DNA of 20,148 nt from Massilia sp. UBA2604 (GTDB lineage Bacteria > Pseudomonadota > Gammaproteobacteria > Burkholderiales > Burkholderiaceae_D), in NCBI GenBank assembly GCA_002339265.1, contig DDKG01000318.1, forward strand, positions 1 through 20,148. The letters run 5' to 3'. Within the stretch, counting starts at the first letter, position 1, and the number at the start of each line of letters is the position of its first letter. The position numbers and the translations under genes are program-made. The notes beneath the pieces were generated by a model. It ran no database searches, had not been told where the DNA came from, and saw only the letters and a list, made by a program, of their open reading frames with translations. This document shows positions 1 to 9,009 of this stretch, piece after piece.

Positions 1-553
1 CCAGGCGCGACAGGTCGACGATGGTCGATTCGATGCCGACCTGCGAGGCGCCGCCATCGAGCACCATGGCCACGCTGCCATCGGCCCCGAATTCCGCCTG
101 CACGTGCTCGGCCAGGGTCGGGCTGACGTGGCCGAATTTATTCGCCGACGGCGCGGCGACGCCGCCCTTGCCGGCCTTGAAGGCGCGCAGCAGCGCCAGC
201 GCCACCGGGTGCGCGGGGCAGCGCAGGCCGACCGTGTCCTGGCCGCCGCTGACGGTGTCCGGGATGTTCGGGGCGCGCTTGAGGATCATGGTCAGCGGGC
301 CGGGCCAGAAGGCGTCGGCCAGCGCCTGCGCCTGCGGCGGGATGTCGCAGGCCCAGTAGTCGAGCGGTGCTTCCGGAGCGAGGTGCACGATCACCGGGTG
401 GTCTTGCGGGCGGCCCTTGGCGGCGTAGATGGCGGCCACCGCCGCCGGATTCTCGGCGTCGGCGCCCAGGCCGTACACGGTCTCGGTCGGGAAGGCGACC
501 AGCTGGCCGGCCTCGAGGGCGCGGGCGGCCAGGTCGATCTGCTGCTGGTCCAT
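1..553 (-). CDS. tsaC: L-threonylcarbamoyladenylate synthase (Sua5/YrdC/TsaC type), 3' end cut by window
   Basis: This enzyme makes threonylcarbamoyl-AMP from threonine, bicarbonate and ATP, the first step of t6A37 modification of ANN-decoding tRNAs in the cytoplasm. The 184 visible residues read from the ATG at 553. Family signatures are FPTETVYGLGADA (21-33), KGRPQDHPVIVHL (46-58), the APSAN motif (134-138) and VGIESTIVDL (172-181). VYGLGADA and the KGRP block are closer to the Sua5 flavour than to the short E. coli TsaC. Whether a Sua5 C-terminal domain follows cannot be seen, because the gene runs off the left edge. The start lies 1 nt after the purK stop, so it is probably co-transcribed and translationally coupled with purC-purE-purK. 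Family identity is secure; the choice between the names tsaC and sua5 is not. Confidence 0.93.
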   Translation of the reverse strand, partial: MDQQQIDLAARALEAGQLVAFPTETVYGLGADAENPAAVAAIYAAKGRPQDHPVIVHLAPEAPLDYWACDIPPQAQALADAFWPGPLTMILKRAPNIPDTVSGGQDTVGLRCPAHPVALALLRAFKAGKGGVAAPSANKFGHVSPTLAEHVQAEFGADGSVAMVLDGGASQVGIESTIVDLSRL

Positions 554-554
554 C

Positions 555-1739
555 TTATTCCTCGATGCCCAGGATGGCGCAGGCGGCGCGCAGGCTGTCC
601 TGCGCCGCTGCCAGGGTCGGCGCCACGAAGGTCACGTGGCCCATCTTGCGGCCGCGGCGCGGATCGTTCTTGCCGTACAGGTGCAGGTTGGCGCCAGGCA
701 GCGCCAGCACTTGGTCCCAGGCGGGTTCACGGGGGGCATCGCTGCTTCCCTCGAACCAGACGTCGCCCAGGATATTCAGCATGACGCTCGGCGAATGCTG
801 GCGCACGTCGCCCAGCGGCAGGCGCGCCATCGCGCGCACCTGCTGCGCGAACTGGCTGGTGACGCAGGCGTCGATCGTGTAGTGGCCGCTGTTGTGCGGC
901 CGCGGCGCCATCTCGTTGACGACCAGGCTGCCGTCCTCCAGCACGAAGAACTCGATGCACAGCACGCCCACGTAACCCAGCTGGGCGACGATGGCGCGCG
1001 CCGCGTCCTGGGCCTGTTGCGCGCAGGCCGCGGACACGTTCGGCCCCGGCACGGTGGTGGTGAACAGGATGCCGTCGCGGTGCACGTTCTCGGCGATCGG
1101 GTACACGACCGACTGGCCGTCGTGGCCGCGCGCGGTCAGGACAGAAACCTCATAGGCCAGCGGCAGCATCTTCTCGAGCAGGCAGGTCACGCCGTCCATG
1201 CTGTCGAAGGCGGCGCGCAGATCCTCGCGCGAACGCACGCGAACCTGGCCCTTGCCGTCGTAGCCCATGCGCACCGTTTTGAGGATTCCGGGCAGCAGGT
1301 CGTCCTTGACGTCGTCGATGTCCGCATGCGAGGCGATCGTCTTGTGCGGGGCCGGCATCACGTTCGACGTTGGCGCGCAGTCGACGAAGAATTTCTTCTC
1401 GAGGATGCGGTCCTGCGCGATCTGCACGCACAGGCTCGACGGCGCGACAAAGCTGCTTGCCGCGAGCTGCGCCAGGCTGTCGGCCGGGACGTTCTCGAAT
1501 TCGGTGGTGACGGCCGCGCACAACTGGCCGAGCGTAGCCACGGCCGCGCTGTCCGCATACGCACCTTCGACGATGCGGTCGGCAACGTGTCCGGCGGGAC
1601 AATCGGCGCTCGGCTCGAGCACGGCGACCTTGTAGCCCATCTCCTGGGCGGCGTGGGCGAACATGCGGCCGAGCTGGCCGCCGCCCATCACGCCGAGCCA
1701 GGTCGACGGATCGGCCGAGGGAAGAAACGGATTATTCAT
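555..1739 (-). CDS. purK: N5-carboxyaminoimidazole ribonucleotide synthase PurK
   Basis: PurK is the ATP-dependent enzyme that converts AIR and bicarbonate to N5-CAIR in de novo purine synthesis and hands the product to PurE. The 394-aa protein shows the N-terminal nucleotide-binding glycine stretch [11 protein letters not shown] (16-26). Its ATP-grasp core includes RMGYDGKGQ (157-165), CIEFF (261-265) and [12 protein letters not shown] (275-286), the last holding metal and substrate ligands. Length is usual for Burkholderiales PurK, and the MNNPF leader before the first strand is typical. The ATG at 1739 follows the purE stop by 4 nt, and the tsaC start follows the purK stop by 1 nt, so it is an internal operon gene. 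No defect was seen. Confidence 0.97.
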   Translation of the reverse strand: MNNPFLPSADPSTWLGVMGGGQLGRMFAHAAQEMGYKVAVLEPSADCPAGHVADRIVEGAYADSAAVATLGQLCAAVTTEFENVPADSLAQLAASSFVAPSSLCVQIAQDRILEKKFFVDCAPTSNVMPAPHKTIASHADIDDVKDDLLPGILKTVRMGYDGKGQVRVRSREDLRAAFDSMDGVTCLLEKMLPLAYEVSVLTARGHDGQSVVYPIAENVHRDGILFTTTVPGPNVSAACAQQAQDAARAIVAQLGYVGVLCIEFFVLEDGSLVVNEMAPRPHNSGHYTIDACVTSQFAQQVRAMARLPLGDVRQHSPSVMLNILGDVWFEGSSDAPREPAWDQVLALPGANLHLYGKNDPRRGRKMGHVTFVAPTLAAAQDSLRAACAILGIEE

Positions 1740-1743
1740 CGAC

Positions 1744-2241
1744 TTACAAAGGAAGAGTCATGGCCTGGGCGGCGGCGGTCTGGTCGCGGCGGAACTGCTC
1801 CAGCTTGTCGGCCAACGCATCGTCGCCGGCGGCGATGATCGCCACCGCGGTCAGGGCCGCGTTGGCGGCGCCGGCTTCGCCGATGGCGAAGGTCGACACC
1901 GGCACTCCCTTCGGCATCTGCACGATCGACAGCAGCGAATCCTCGCCGCGCAGGTATTTCGACGGCACCGGCACGCCCAGCACCGGCACGATGGTCTTGG
2001 CGGCCACCATGCCAGGCAGGTGGGCCGCGCCGCCGGCGCCGGCGATGATGGCGCGCAGGCCGCGGCTACGGGCTTGTTCGGCATAGGTGAACATCTCGTC
2101 CGGCATGCGGTGGGCCGAGATCACTTGCGCCTCGAACGGCACGCCGAACTGCTTGAGGATGTCGACCGCATTCTTCATCACGTCCCAGTCGGACGAAGAA
2201 CCCATGATCACGCCGACCAATGGCTTTGCTTGTTCCGTCAT
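1744..2241 (-). CDS. purE: N5-carboxyaminoimidazole ribonucleotide mutase PurE (class I)
   Basis: PurE moves the carboxyl group of N5-CAIR to give CAIR, directly after PurK in purine synthesis. The 165-aa protein has the class I signatures GSSSDW (14-19), which binds substrate phosphate, and SAHR (42-45) with the catalytic histidine at 44. It also has [13 protein letters not shown] (68-80) and the core segment [21 protein letters not shown] dedicated PurK next door shows that this is the N5-CAIR mutase and not the class II direct AIR carboxylase. The ATG at 2241 lies 4 nt after the purC stop. The likely ribosome site is the AAGGCG just inside the end of purC. Confidence 0.97.
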   Translation of the reverse strand: MTEQAKPLVGVIMGSSSDWDVMKNAVDILKQFGVPFEAQVISAHRMPDEMFTYAEQARSRGLRAIIAGAGGAAHLPGMVAAKTIVPVLGVPVPSKYLRGEDSLLSIVQMPKGVPVSTFAIGEAGAANAALTAVAIIAAGDDALADKLEQFRRDQTAAAQAMTLPL

Positions 2242-2245
2242 CTGC

Positions 2246-3142
2246 TTACGCCTTCAGCTTTTCGCCGGTCAGGCGTTCGATGGCTTCGAAATACTTGGCC
2301 TGGGTTTTTTCGATGACGTCCGCCGGCAGTGCTGGCGCCGGAGCGGTCTTGCCCCAGTCGGTCAGGGTTTCCAGGTAATCGCGCACGAACTGCTTGTCGA
2401 ACGACGGCGGCGACATGCCCGGCGCGTAGGAGTCGGCCGGCCAGAAGCGCGACGAGTCGGCGGTCAGCACTTCGTCCATCAGGTGCATCACGCCGTCGTC
2501 ATCGAGGCCGAATTCGAACTTGGTGTCGGCGATGATGATGCCTTTCGTCGCTGCGTATTCGGCGGCGGCGGTGTACAGCTTGATGCTGATGTCGCGCATC
2601 TTGGCGGCCAGTTCGACGCCGATGCGGTTTTCCATCTCAGCGAACGAGATGTTCTCGTCGTGCTCGCCGATATCGGCCTTGGCGGCCGGGGTGAAGATCG
2701 GCTGCGGCAGCTTTTCGGCCTGGCGCAGGCCGGCCGGCAATTGGATGCCGCAGATTGCGCCGCTTTGCTGATAGTCCTTCCAGCCCGAGCCGATGATGTA
2801 GCCGCGCACGACGGCTTCGACCATGATCGGCTTGAGGCGCTTGGCCACGACGGCGCGGCCGCGCACCTGTTCTACCTCGTTCTCGGCGACCACGCTTTCC
2901 GGCGCCACGCCGGTCAGGTGGTTCGGCACGATGTGGCCGAGCTTCTCGAACCAGAAATCGCTCATCTGGTTCAGCACCATGCCCTTGCCCGGGATCGGCT
3001 CGTTCATGACCACGTCGAAGGCCGACAGGCGGTCGGTGGTGACGATCAGGATCTTGTCGTCGCCGACGGCATAGTTATCGCGCACCTTGCCGTGACCGAG
3101 CAGTGGCAGGGACTGGATGGAGGATTGGTAGAGGCTGTTCAT
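2246..3142 (-). CDS. purC: Phosphoribosylaminoimidazole-succinocarboxamide synthase (SAICAR synthetase) PurC
   Basis: PurC joins CAIR and aspartate using ATP to form SAICAR. The 298-aa protein is the longer type found in beta-proteobacteria and yeast; the E. coli enzyme is about 237 aa. It shows GHGKVRDNY near the N-terminus (ATP-binding loop) and both family signatures, [10 protein letters not shown] and [16 protein letters not shown]. It is the first gene of the purC-purE-purK-tsaC operon. The ATG at 3142 fits the family N-terminus, but the bases just upstream hold no clear purine-rich Shine-Dalgarno. A perfect 10-bp hairpin lies in the leader (see 3165-3188), and a REP doublet lies upstream of that. 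Confidence 0.97.
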   Translation of the reverse strand: MNSLYQSSIQSLPLLGHGKVRDNYAVGDDKILIVTTDRLSAFDVVMNEPIPGKGMVLNQMSDFWFEKLGHIVPNHLTGVAPESVVAENEVEQVRGRAVVAKRLKPIMVEAVVRGYIIGSGWKDYQQSGAICGIQLPAGLRQAEKLPQPIFTPAAKADIGEHDENISFAEMENRIGVELAAKMRDISIKLYTAAAEYAATKGIIIADTKFEFGLDDDGVMHLMDEVLTADSSRFWPADSYAPGMSPPSFDKQFVRDYLETLTDWGKTAPAPALPADVIEKTQAKYFEAIERLTGEKLKA

Positions 3143-3164
3143 AGATGGGTATCAGGAAAGCGGA

Positions 3165-3188
3165 AACCGGCGGAAAGGTCCGCCGGTT
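3165..3188 (-). promoter_or_regulatory. Stem-loop in the purC leader
   Basis: AACCGGCGGA (3165-3174) and TCCGCCGGTT (3179-3188) form a perfect 10-bp stem with a 4-nt loop, 22 nt upstream of the purC start codon. No U-run follows it on the minus strand, so it does not look like a complete intrinsic terminator. A TAAAAT hexamer on the minus strand at 3229-3224 could be the -10 of the purine operon promoter, but no good -35 is seen because the REP element begins there. Possible roles are mRNA stabilisation, control of translation, or an operator. Structure is seen; function is inferred. Confidence 0.5.
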
Positions 3189-3248
3189 GGGAAAGTCAGG
3201 CTGGGTGGCCTGTGCAATGCGGTATTTTACGTCAATTTCGCCCAAACA

Positions 3249-3354
3249 CCGTCGTCCCCGCGGAGGCGGGGACCCAAGTTTCTATGTACAGTGGCAAGAT
3301 CACCTCAGCCGCATTGCACGCAAAATTGGGTTCCCGCCTACGCGGGAACGACGT
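3249..3354. repeat. REP-like doublet 1 (two inverted hairpin units)
   Basis: Two inversely oriented units lie between purC and fba. Unit one (3249-3281) holds the stem GTCCCCGC/GCGGGGAC (3254-3261 with 3266-3273). Unit two (3322-3353) holds GTTCCCGC/GCGGGAAC (3330-3337 with 3342-3349). Each stem is 8 bp with a 4-nt loop and is flanked on its outer side by CGTCG or CGACG. The inner flanks ACCCAAGTTT and AAATTGGGTT are also nearly complementary, so the whole element can fold as one long cruciform. The same unit recurs at 8872-8961. It may also act as the 3' end structure of fba, for which no other terminator is seen. Confidence 0.85.
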
Positions 3355-3376
3355 TGTTTAAGTGTGGCGGCAATGA

Positions 3377-4441
3377 TTACTGAACAATTTGGGCCAGCTC
3401 ACCCGCCTTGTAACGCTCGGCCATCTTCTCCAGCGGAATCGGCTTGATCTTGCCAGCCTGGCCTTCGCAGCCAAACGCCAGGAAGCGCGCCTTGCACACT
3501 TCCATCGCCGCTTCGCGCGCCGGTTTCAGGTAGTCGCGCGGGTCGAACTTCGACGGGTTCTGGAACATGTATTTGCGAATCGCGGCCGTCATCGCCAGAC
3601 GGATGTCGGTGTCGATATTGATCTTGCGGACGCCGTGCTTGATGCCCTCTTGAATCTCTTCGACCGGCACGCCATAGGTTTCCTTCATGTCGCCGCCGAA
3701 TTCGCGGATGATCGCCAGCAGTTCCTGCGGCACCGACGACGAGCCGTGCATCACCAGGTGGGTGTTCGGGATGCGGGCGTGGATTTCCTTGATGCGGTCG
3801 ATCGCCAGGATGTCGCCGGTCGGCTTGCGCGTGAATTTATAGGCGCCGTGCGAGGTGCCGATCGCGATGGCCAGCGCGTCGCACTGGGTGCGCTTGACGA
3901 AGTCGGCCGCCTGGTCGACGTCGGTCAGCAGCTGTTCGCGGGTCATCTTGCCGTCCGCGCCGTGGCCGTCTTCCTTGTCGCCCTGCATGGTTTCCAGCGA
4001 ACCCAGCACGCCGAGTTCGGCTTCGACGGTCACGCCGATCGAGTGCGCGAACTTGACGACCTCTTTCGACACTTCGACGTTGTATTCATAGCTGGCGACG
4101 CTCTTGCCGTCGGCTTCCAGCGAACCGTCCATCATCACCGAGGAAAAGCCCGAGCGGATCGCGGCCATGCAGACGGCCGGCGACTGCCCGTGGTCCTGGT
4201 GCATGACGACCGGGATGTGTGGATAGGCTTCGACGGCGGCGTCGATCAGGTGACGCAGGAAGGCTTCGCCCGCGTACTTGCGCGCGCCGGCCGAGGCCTG
4301 CATGATGACCGGGCTGTTGGCAGCATCGGCGGCGGCCATGATGGCCTGCACCTGCTCCAGGTTGTTGACGTTAAATGCGGGCAGACCGTAGCCGTTTTCG
4401 GCGGCGTGGTCCAGCAATTGACGCAATGATACGAGTGCCAT
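3377..4441 (-). CDS. fba: Class II fructose-bisphosphate aldolase
   Basis: This zinc-dependent aldolase splits fructose-1,6-bisphosphate into glyceraldehyde-3-phosphate and DHAP, and runs in reverse in gluconeogenesis. The 354-aa protein belongs to the Calvin-cycle subtype (class IIB length). Zinc and catalytic motifs visible are MHQDHG (80-85, with D83 and H84), VEAELG (139-144), GTSHGAYKF (196-203, with H198) and MHGSSS (231-236, with H232). The ATG at 4441 ([10 protein letters not shown]) is chosen because it matches the family N-terminus and has GGAG 7 nt upstream. A TTG at 4459 in the same frame overlaps that ribosome site and is unlikely to be the start. The gene lies 126 nt downstream of pyk. 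Confidence 0.96.
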   Translation of the reverse strand: MALVSLRQLLDHAAENGYGLPAFNVNNLEQVQAIMAAADAANSPVIMQASAGARKYAGEAFLRHLIDAAVEAYPHIPVVMHQDHGQSPAVCMAAIRSGFSSVMMDGSLEADGKSVASYEYNVEVSKEVVKFAHSIGVTVEAELGVLGSLETMQGDKEDGHGADGKMTREQLLTDVDQAADFVKRTQCDALAIAIGTSHGAYKFTRKPTGDILAIDRIKEIHARIPNTHLVMHGSSSVPQELLAIIREFGGDMKETYGVPVEEIQEGIKHGVRKINIDTDIRLAMTAAIRKYMFQNPSKFDPRDYLKPAREAAMEVCKARFLAFGCEGQAGKIKPIPLEKMAERYKAGELAQIVQ

Positions 4442-4471
4442 GGTTGTACTCCAAAACAATAAAGAAACTTG

Positions 4472-4486
4472 TTCGGGAATCCCGAA
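4472..4486. promoter_or_regulatory. Perfect palindrome upstream of fba
   Basis: TTCGGGA-A-TCCCGAA is a 7-bp inverted repeat with a one-base centre, 30 nt before the fba ATG. It sits in the 126-nt pyk-fba gap (4442-4567), which otherwise shows nothing recognisable. The tiny centre makes it a better protein-binding operator than an RNA hairpin. On the minus strand a T-rich stretch (AAGTTTCTTTATT) follows shortly after, so a weak pyk terminator with a longer effective loop is the alternative. I do not recognise the motif as the site of a known regulator. Confidence 0.4.
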
Positions 4487-4567
4487 TGCCGAGCGCGGCG
4501 CCGTCCGTCCTGGACAGCGCCGGGCAATTGCCGCTACTGCGCCTCAGGCCACTCGTTGATTCCCAAA

Positions 4568-6016
<1,449 letters not shown>

Positions 6017-6030
6017 GGAATGGTCCTTGT

Positions 6031-6059
6031 ATAAAAACAAAGCGCAGCAGGGCTGCGCT
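6031..6059 (-). terminator. Intrinsic terminator between pgk and pyk
   Basis: On the minus strand AGCGCAGC (6059-6052) and GCTGCGCT (6048-6041) form an 8-bp stem with a 3-nt loop, followed directly by TTGTTTTTA. It lies 12 nt past the pgk stop and about 15 nt before the pyk ribosome site. It may lower pyk transcription relative to pgk, or stabilise the pgk 3' end. Confidence 0.75.
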
Positions 6060-6071
6060 GGGGTCTCTTTT

Positions 6072-7271
6072 TTAGGCGCTGCGTTGCAGCAGGATATCGA
6101 CGGCAGGCAGCGTCTTCCCTTCCAGGAACTCCAGGAAGGCGCCACCGCCGGTCGAAATGTAGCCGATCTGGTCGGCAATCTTATATTTTGCAATCGCGGC
6201 CAGGGTGTCGCCGCCACCGGCGATCGAGAAGCCCTGGGACTGGGCGATGGCCAGCGCCAGGGTCTTGGTGCCCTCGGCGAACTGGTCGAATTCGAAGACA
6301 CCGACCGGACCATTCCAGACGATAGTGCCGGCCTTGGCGACCTGTTCGGCCAGCATGGCGGCGGTTTTCGGGCCGATGTCGAGGATCATGTCGTCGTCAG
6401 CAACGTCAGCCACGTCCTTGACGGTGGCGGCCGCGGTCGGGGCGAATTCCTTCGCGCACACGACGTCGACGGGAATCGGCACCTGCGCGCCGCGCTGGGA
6501 CATTTTCTCGATGATGGCCTTGGCCTCGTCCACCAGGTCGTTCTCGACCAGCGACTTGCCGATGTTCAGGCCGACGGCCTTCATGAAAGTATTGGCGATG
6601 CCGCCGCCGACGACCAGGTTGTCGACCTTGTCGGCCAGGCTTTGCAGGATGGTCAGCTTGGACGACACTTTCGAGCCGGCGACGATGGCCAGCAGCGGAC
6701 GCTGCGGCTGGCCCAGGGCTTTACCCAGCGCATCCAGTTCGGCGGCCAGCAGCGGGCCGGCAGCCACGACCGGCGCGAACTTGGCGATGCCGTGGGTGGT
6801 CGCTTCGGCGCGGTGGGCGGTGCCGAAGGCATCGTTCACGTAGACGTCGCACAGCTTGGCCATCTTCTGGGCCAGCTCGTCGCTGTTTTTCTTTTCGCCC
6901 TTGTTGACGCGGCAGTTTTCGAGCAGCACGACCGAGCCGGGCGTGACGTCGACGCCATCCACCCAATTCTGTTTCAGCTCGACCGGCTGGCCGAGCAGCT
7001 CGGACAGGCGCTTGGCGACCGGCGCCAGGCTGTCTTCCGGCTTGAATTCACCTTCGGTCGGGCGACCCAGGTGGGACGTCACCATCACCGCGGCGCCGGC
7101 CTTGACGGCGGCCTGGATCGCGGGCACCGAGGCGCGGATGCGCGTGTCTTCGGTGATATTGCCAGCATCATCTTGTGGGACGTTCAGGTCAGCGCGGATA
7201 AAGACGCGCTTGCCTTGCAGCGCATTCTGGTCGATCAGGTCTTGCAGGCGGGTGAAACGGAGAGCGTCCAT
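6072..7271 (-). CDS. pgk: Phosphoglycerate kinase
   Basis: Phosphoglycerate kinase transfers phosphate between 1,3-bisphosphoglycerate and ADP in glycolysis. The 399-aa reading from the ATG at 7271 ([16 protein letters not shown]) shows RADLNVP (26-32), HLGRPTEG (67-74), and the C-terminal nucleotide loop GGGDTLAAI followed by [13 protein letters not shown]. An in-frame ATG at 7304 would add 11 residues ([11 protein letters not shown]) not typical of the family. Neither start has a strong Shine-Dalgarno. A TACAAT hexamer at 7308-7303 on the minus strand could be a -10, which would place the transcript start after 7304 and favours 7271. The gene follows azlD by 39 nt, so read-through from azlCD is possible. 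Confidence 0.95.
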   Translation of the reverse strand: MDALRFTRLQDLIDQNALQGKRVFIRADLNVPQDDAGNITEDTRIRASVPAIQAAVKAGAAVMVTSHLGRPTEGEFKPEDSLAPVAKRLSELLGQPVELKQNWVDGVDVTPGSVVLLENCRVNKGEKKNSDELAQKMAKLCDVYVNDAFGTAHRAEATTHGIAKFAPVVAAGPLLAAELDALGKALGQPQRPLLAIVAGSKVSSKLTILQSLADKVDNLVVGGGIANTFMKAVGLNIGKSLVENDLVDEAKAIIEKMSQRGAQVPIPVDVVCAKEFAPTAAATVKDVADVADDDMILDIGPKTAAMLAEQVAKAGTIVWNGPVGVFEFDQFAEGTKTLALAIAQSQGFSIAGGGDTLAAIAKYKIADQIGYISTGGGAFLEFLEGKTLPAVDILLQRSA

Positions 7272-7310
7272 TTGGTCGGCGTGGCAATAGTGAAAAAACG
7301 TCATTGTACA

Positions 7311-7655
7311 TTAGCTGACGGGACCGAAAACGTGCAGTACACGTAGCGCAGTAAATACGAGCATGCCGAATAAAATCGTTAGCAGCATGTTACGCCGCCA
7401 CATATAAAAGACGAAGGCGGCGGCGCCGGCCAGCAGCTTCGGATTCGCCAGCGTGAACTGGACTTCGCCTTGCGTATCGATCAAAAAGTCGGGCCCGATA
7501 ATGGCCGCCAGCGCGCAGGCCGGGGCGTAGCGCAGCATTTCCTGCACCCGTGGCGGGATCGTCACACGGTGGCCGATCATCCAGAACGAACTGCGGGTGG
7601 CGGCGGTGGCCACGCACAGCACGCCGATCACGACCCAGATTTCCCAATCAGCCAC
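7311..7655 (-). CDS. azlD: AzlD family branched-chain amino acid exporter subunit
   Basis: AzlD is the small inner-membrane partner of AzlC; together they export branched-chain amino acids and their analogues (known for Bacillus AzlCD and Corynebacterium BrnFE). The 114-aa protein is nearly all hydrophobic, with about four membrane segments: roughly 6-20, 45-60, 72-88 and 92-108. Between the first two lies the family-like stretch RSSFWMIGHRVTIPPRVQEMLRY, given here only as a landmark near residues 21-43. The ATG at 7655 overlaps the azlC end by 8 nt, a sign of translational coupling. Family assignment is firm; the exact substrate is inferred. Confidence 0.9.
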   Translation of the reverse strand: MADWEIWVVIGVLCVATAATRSSFWMIGHRVTIPPRVQEMLRYAPACALAAIIGPDFLIDTQGEVQFTLANPKLLAGAAAFVFYMWRRNMLLTILFGMLVFTALRVLHVFGPVS

Positions 7656-8400
7656 GGCGCACCTTCGCTTTCGCCAACGTTTCTTCGATCACCATCGCGG
7701 TGACCATCCCCACCAGCACCGCCAGCAGCAGCCCCAGCTTGTACGGCAGGTCGTAGGCCAGCACCGAGATCGCGGCCGCCACCAGCACGCCGCACAAGGC
7801 CGCGTTATTGATCATCAGCGGCACCATGATGCACAGGATGGCCAGGGTGCCGGCAAAGCCGAGCCCCCATTCGGCCGGCACCGCGCTGCCGAGGAAAATG
7901 CCGACGCAGGAACCGATCTGCCAGGCGAACCAGTTCGGGTACATCAACCCCTTCAGATAGGACAGCTTGCCTGCCACCGGCGCCAGGGTCGGGTAGCGCT
8001 GCAGGAAGAGCGCGACAGTCAGGTCGCCCGAGATATAACCAAGATAAAAGCGCTGCCGCCACGGCAAATGGGCGAAATGCGGCCCCAGCAACGCCGAAAA
8101 GATCACGAAACGCAGGTTGACCACCAGGGCAGTGGCGAAGATGACCCAGATCGGGGCCTGGGCGGCGATCAGCGGCAGCGAAGCCAGCTGGGCCGAACCG
8201 GCAAACACCAGCAAGGTCATGCCCAGCGCCTGCGGCACCGACAGGCCGCTCTTGACCATGGCGATGCCGACCACCAGGCCCCAGGCGGCGATGCCGAACA
8301 GGGTCGGCAGGCCGGTCTTGAAACCTTCGTTCCAGGCGGCGCGGTCCGGCGCGTCGCCGATGGAGGCGGGAAGCTGGCCCGACTCGTCGGCCGCGCTCAT
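7648..8400 (-). CDS. azlC: AzlC family branched-chain amino acid exporter, large subunit
   Basis: AzlC is the large membrane subunit of the AzlCD exporter. The 250-aa protein from the ATG at 8400 (MSAADESGQLPAS) has a short cytoplasmic head, then repeated hydrophobic segments. Family-like stretches are FKTGLPTLFGIAAWGLV, FAGSAQLASLPLI, VVNLRFVIFSALLGPH and WFAWQIGSCVGIFLG. The frame could be extended to a TTG at 8460, adding a cysteine-rich leader unlike AzlC, so 8400 is preferred even though no clear ribosome site precedes it. It is the first gene of the minus-strand azlC-azlD-pgk run. The 5' side faces the zinc-finger gene, with about 260 nt between the two divergent start codons. Confidence 0.9.
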   Translation of the reverse strand: MSAADESGQLPASIGDAPDRAAWNEGFKTGLPTLFGIAAWGLVVGIAMVKSGLSVPQALGMTLLVFAGSAQLASLPLIAAQAPIWVIFATALVVNLRFVIFSALLGPHFAHLPWRQRFYLGYISGDLTVALFLQRYPTLAPVAGKLSYLKGLMYPNWFAWQIGSCVGIFLGSAVPAEWGLGFAGTLAILCIMVPLMINNAALCGVLVAAAISVLAYDLPYKLGLLLAVLVGMVTAMVIEETLAKAKVRRG

Positions 8401-8597
8401 GCAGCGGGCCGCAGCGCAGCGCGCATCACAGCAATGCGTGTGGCATTTTTGCAACGGCAATCAGGGATCTCGGCGAAGGCGGCAGGCTTGAAACGGTCGG
8501 GCATGAAACGCATGTATGGATGTGGCGCGGGTTGGACGCCCAATATAACAGGCGCCGCTCTTGCTTTTTATGCTGAACGCATTATTTTACGGTCATT

Positions 8598-8624
8598 TCG
8601 ACAATAGAGCGAATCCGTTAAAAT
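8598..8624 (+). promoter_or_regulatory. Possible promoter of the zinc-finger gene
   Basis: TCGACA (8598-8603, five of six to the -35 consensus) and TAAAAT (8619-8624, five of six to the -10) are separated by 15 nt, which is short. The pair lies 36 nt upstream of the ATG at 8660, in the divergent gap with azlC. A second candidate is TTGCTT (8561-8566) with TATTTT (8583-8588). Assignment is by eye only. Confidence 0.35.
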
Positions 8625-8659
8625 CCTGTCTTTGCCCAACTTGCCTGACGGAGAAACAG

Positions 8660-8854
8660 ATGAATCAAAAGACGATGCCTGTGGTGGAGCTCACGGCCAA
8701 GGACCTGCCGGCCTACTGCCCGAACCCGGCCATGCCGCTGTGGTCCTCGCACCCGCGCGTCTTCCTCGACTTCGACCACCACGGCGAAGCCAAGTGCCCT
8801 TACTGCGGCACCGGGTATCGCCTGGCGCCGGGCACCGTGCTCAAGCACCACTGA
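8660..8854 (+). CDS. Small zinc-finger (CHCC type) domain protein
   Basis: A 64-aa protein of the zf-CHCC family, which includes the mitochondrial complex I subunit NDUFS6 and many short proteobacterial proteins without a firm role. The presumed zinc ligands are C20, H31, C46 and C49, set in AYCPNPAMPLWSSHP and GEAKCPYCGTGYRL, and the domain fills nearly the whole protein. The start at 8660 is fixed by GGAG 6 nt upstream. In-frame sequence exists further upstream, but it runs through the promoter region and has no matching signal. A REP doublet follows 18 nt after the stop. Fold is well supported; function is unknown. Confidence 0.9.
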   Translation: MNQKTMPVVELTAKDLPAYCPNPAMPLWSSHPRVFLDFDHHGEAKCPYCGTGYRLAPGTVLKHH

Positions 8855-8871
8855 TTTTTTTCGCTGCACGC

Positions 8872-8961
8872 ACGTCGTTCCCGCGAAGGCGGGAACCTAA
8901 GTCCTGCAAGCGTTATCGATACGCTGGCAAACTTAGGTTCCCGCCTCCGCGGGAACGACGT
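8872..8961. repeat. REP-like doublet 2 (two inverted hairpin units)
   Basis: Two inverted units, 8873-8902 and 8931-8960, carry the stem GTTCCCGC/GCGGGAAC (8877-8884 with 8889-8896, and 8937-8944 with 8949-8956), each with a 4-nt loop. The outer flanks ACGTCG and CGACGT and the inner flanks ACCTAAGT and ACTTAGGT are complementary, giving arms of about 30 nt around a 28-nt centre. That centre itself holds AGCGT/ACGCT around ATCGAT. It is clearly the same family as the element at 3249-3354. It lies between the zinc-finger gene and the hydrolase gene and may serve as a transcript end. Confidence 0.87.
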
Positions 8962-9009
8962 TTTAGGGCTGACTATGGTGGTGAGTCCTCAACTACGCTG
9001 CCTTTTTTG

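Noticed and set aside
429..1838. Long open frame on the plus strand opposite purK
   Set aside because: It is a shadow of codon bias in GC-rich DNA. It has low-complexity Arg/His/Ala composition and no motif, while the minus strand encodes a complete PurK.
3143..3245. Known purine or PRPP riboswitch upstream of purC
   Set aside because: The leader is too short and shows only one stem. No recognisable aptamer core was found.
3249..3354. CRISPR-like repeat array
   Set aside because: There are only two inverted units, with no regular direct repeats or spacers and no cas genes. It fits a REP doublet.
4442..4459. Upstream TTG start for fba
   Set aside because: It would overlap the GGAG site that serves the ATG at 4441, and would add residues not found in the family.
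6017..6313. N-terminal extension of pyruvate kinase
   Set aside because: The frame is open but lies inside pgk. The family N-terminus MYRGTKIV with an AAGGA site at 6016 decides the start.
8401..8460. TTG-initiated leader of azlC with several cysteines
   Set aside because: The leader is unlike AzlC proteins and has no ribosome site. The ATG at 8400 fits the family better.
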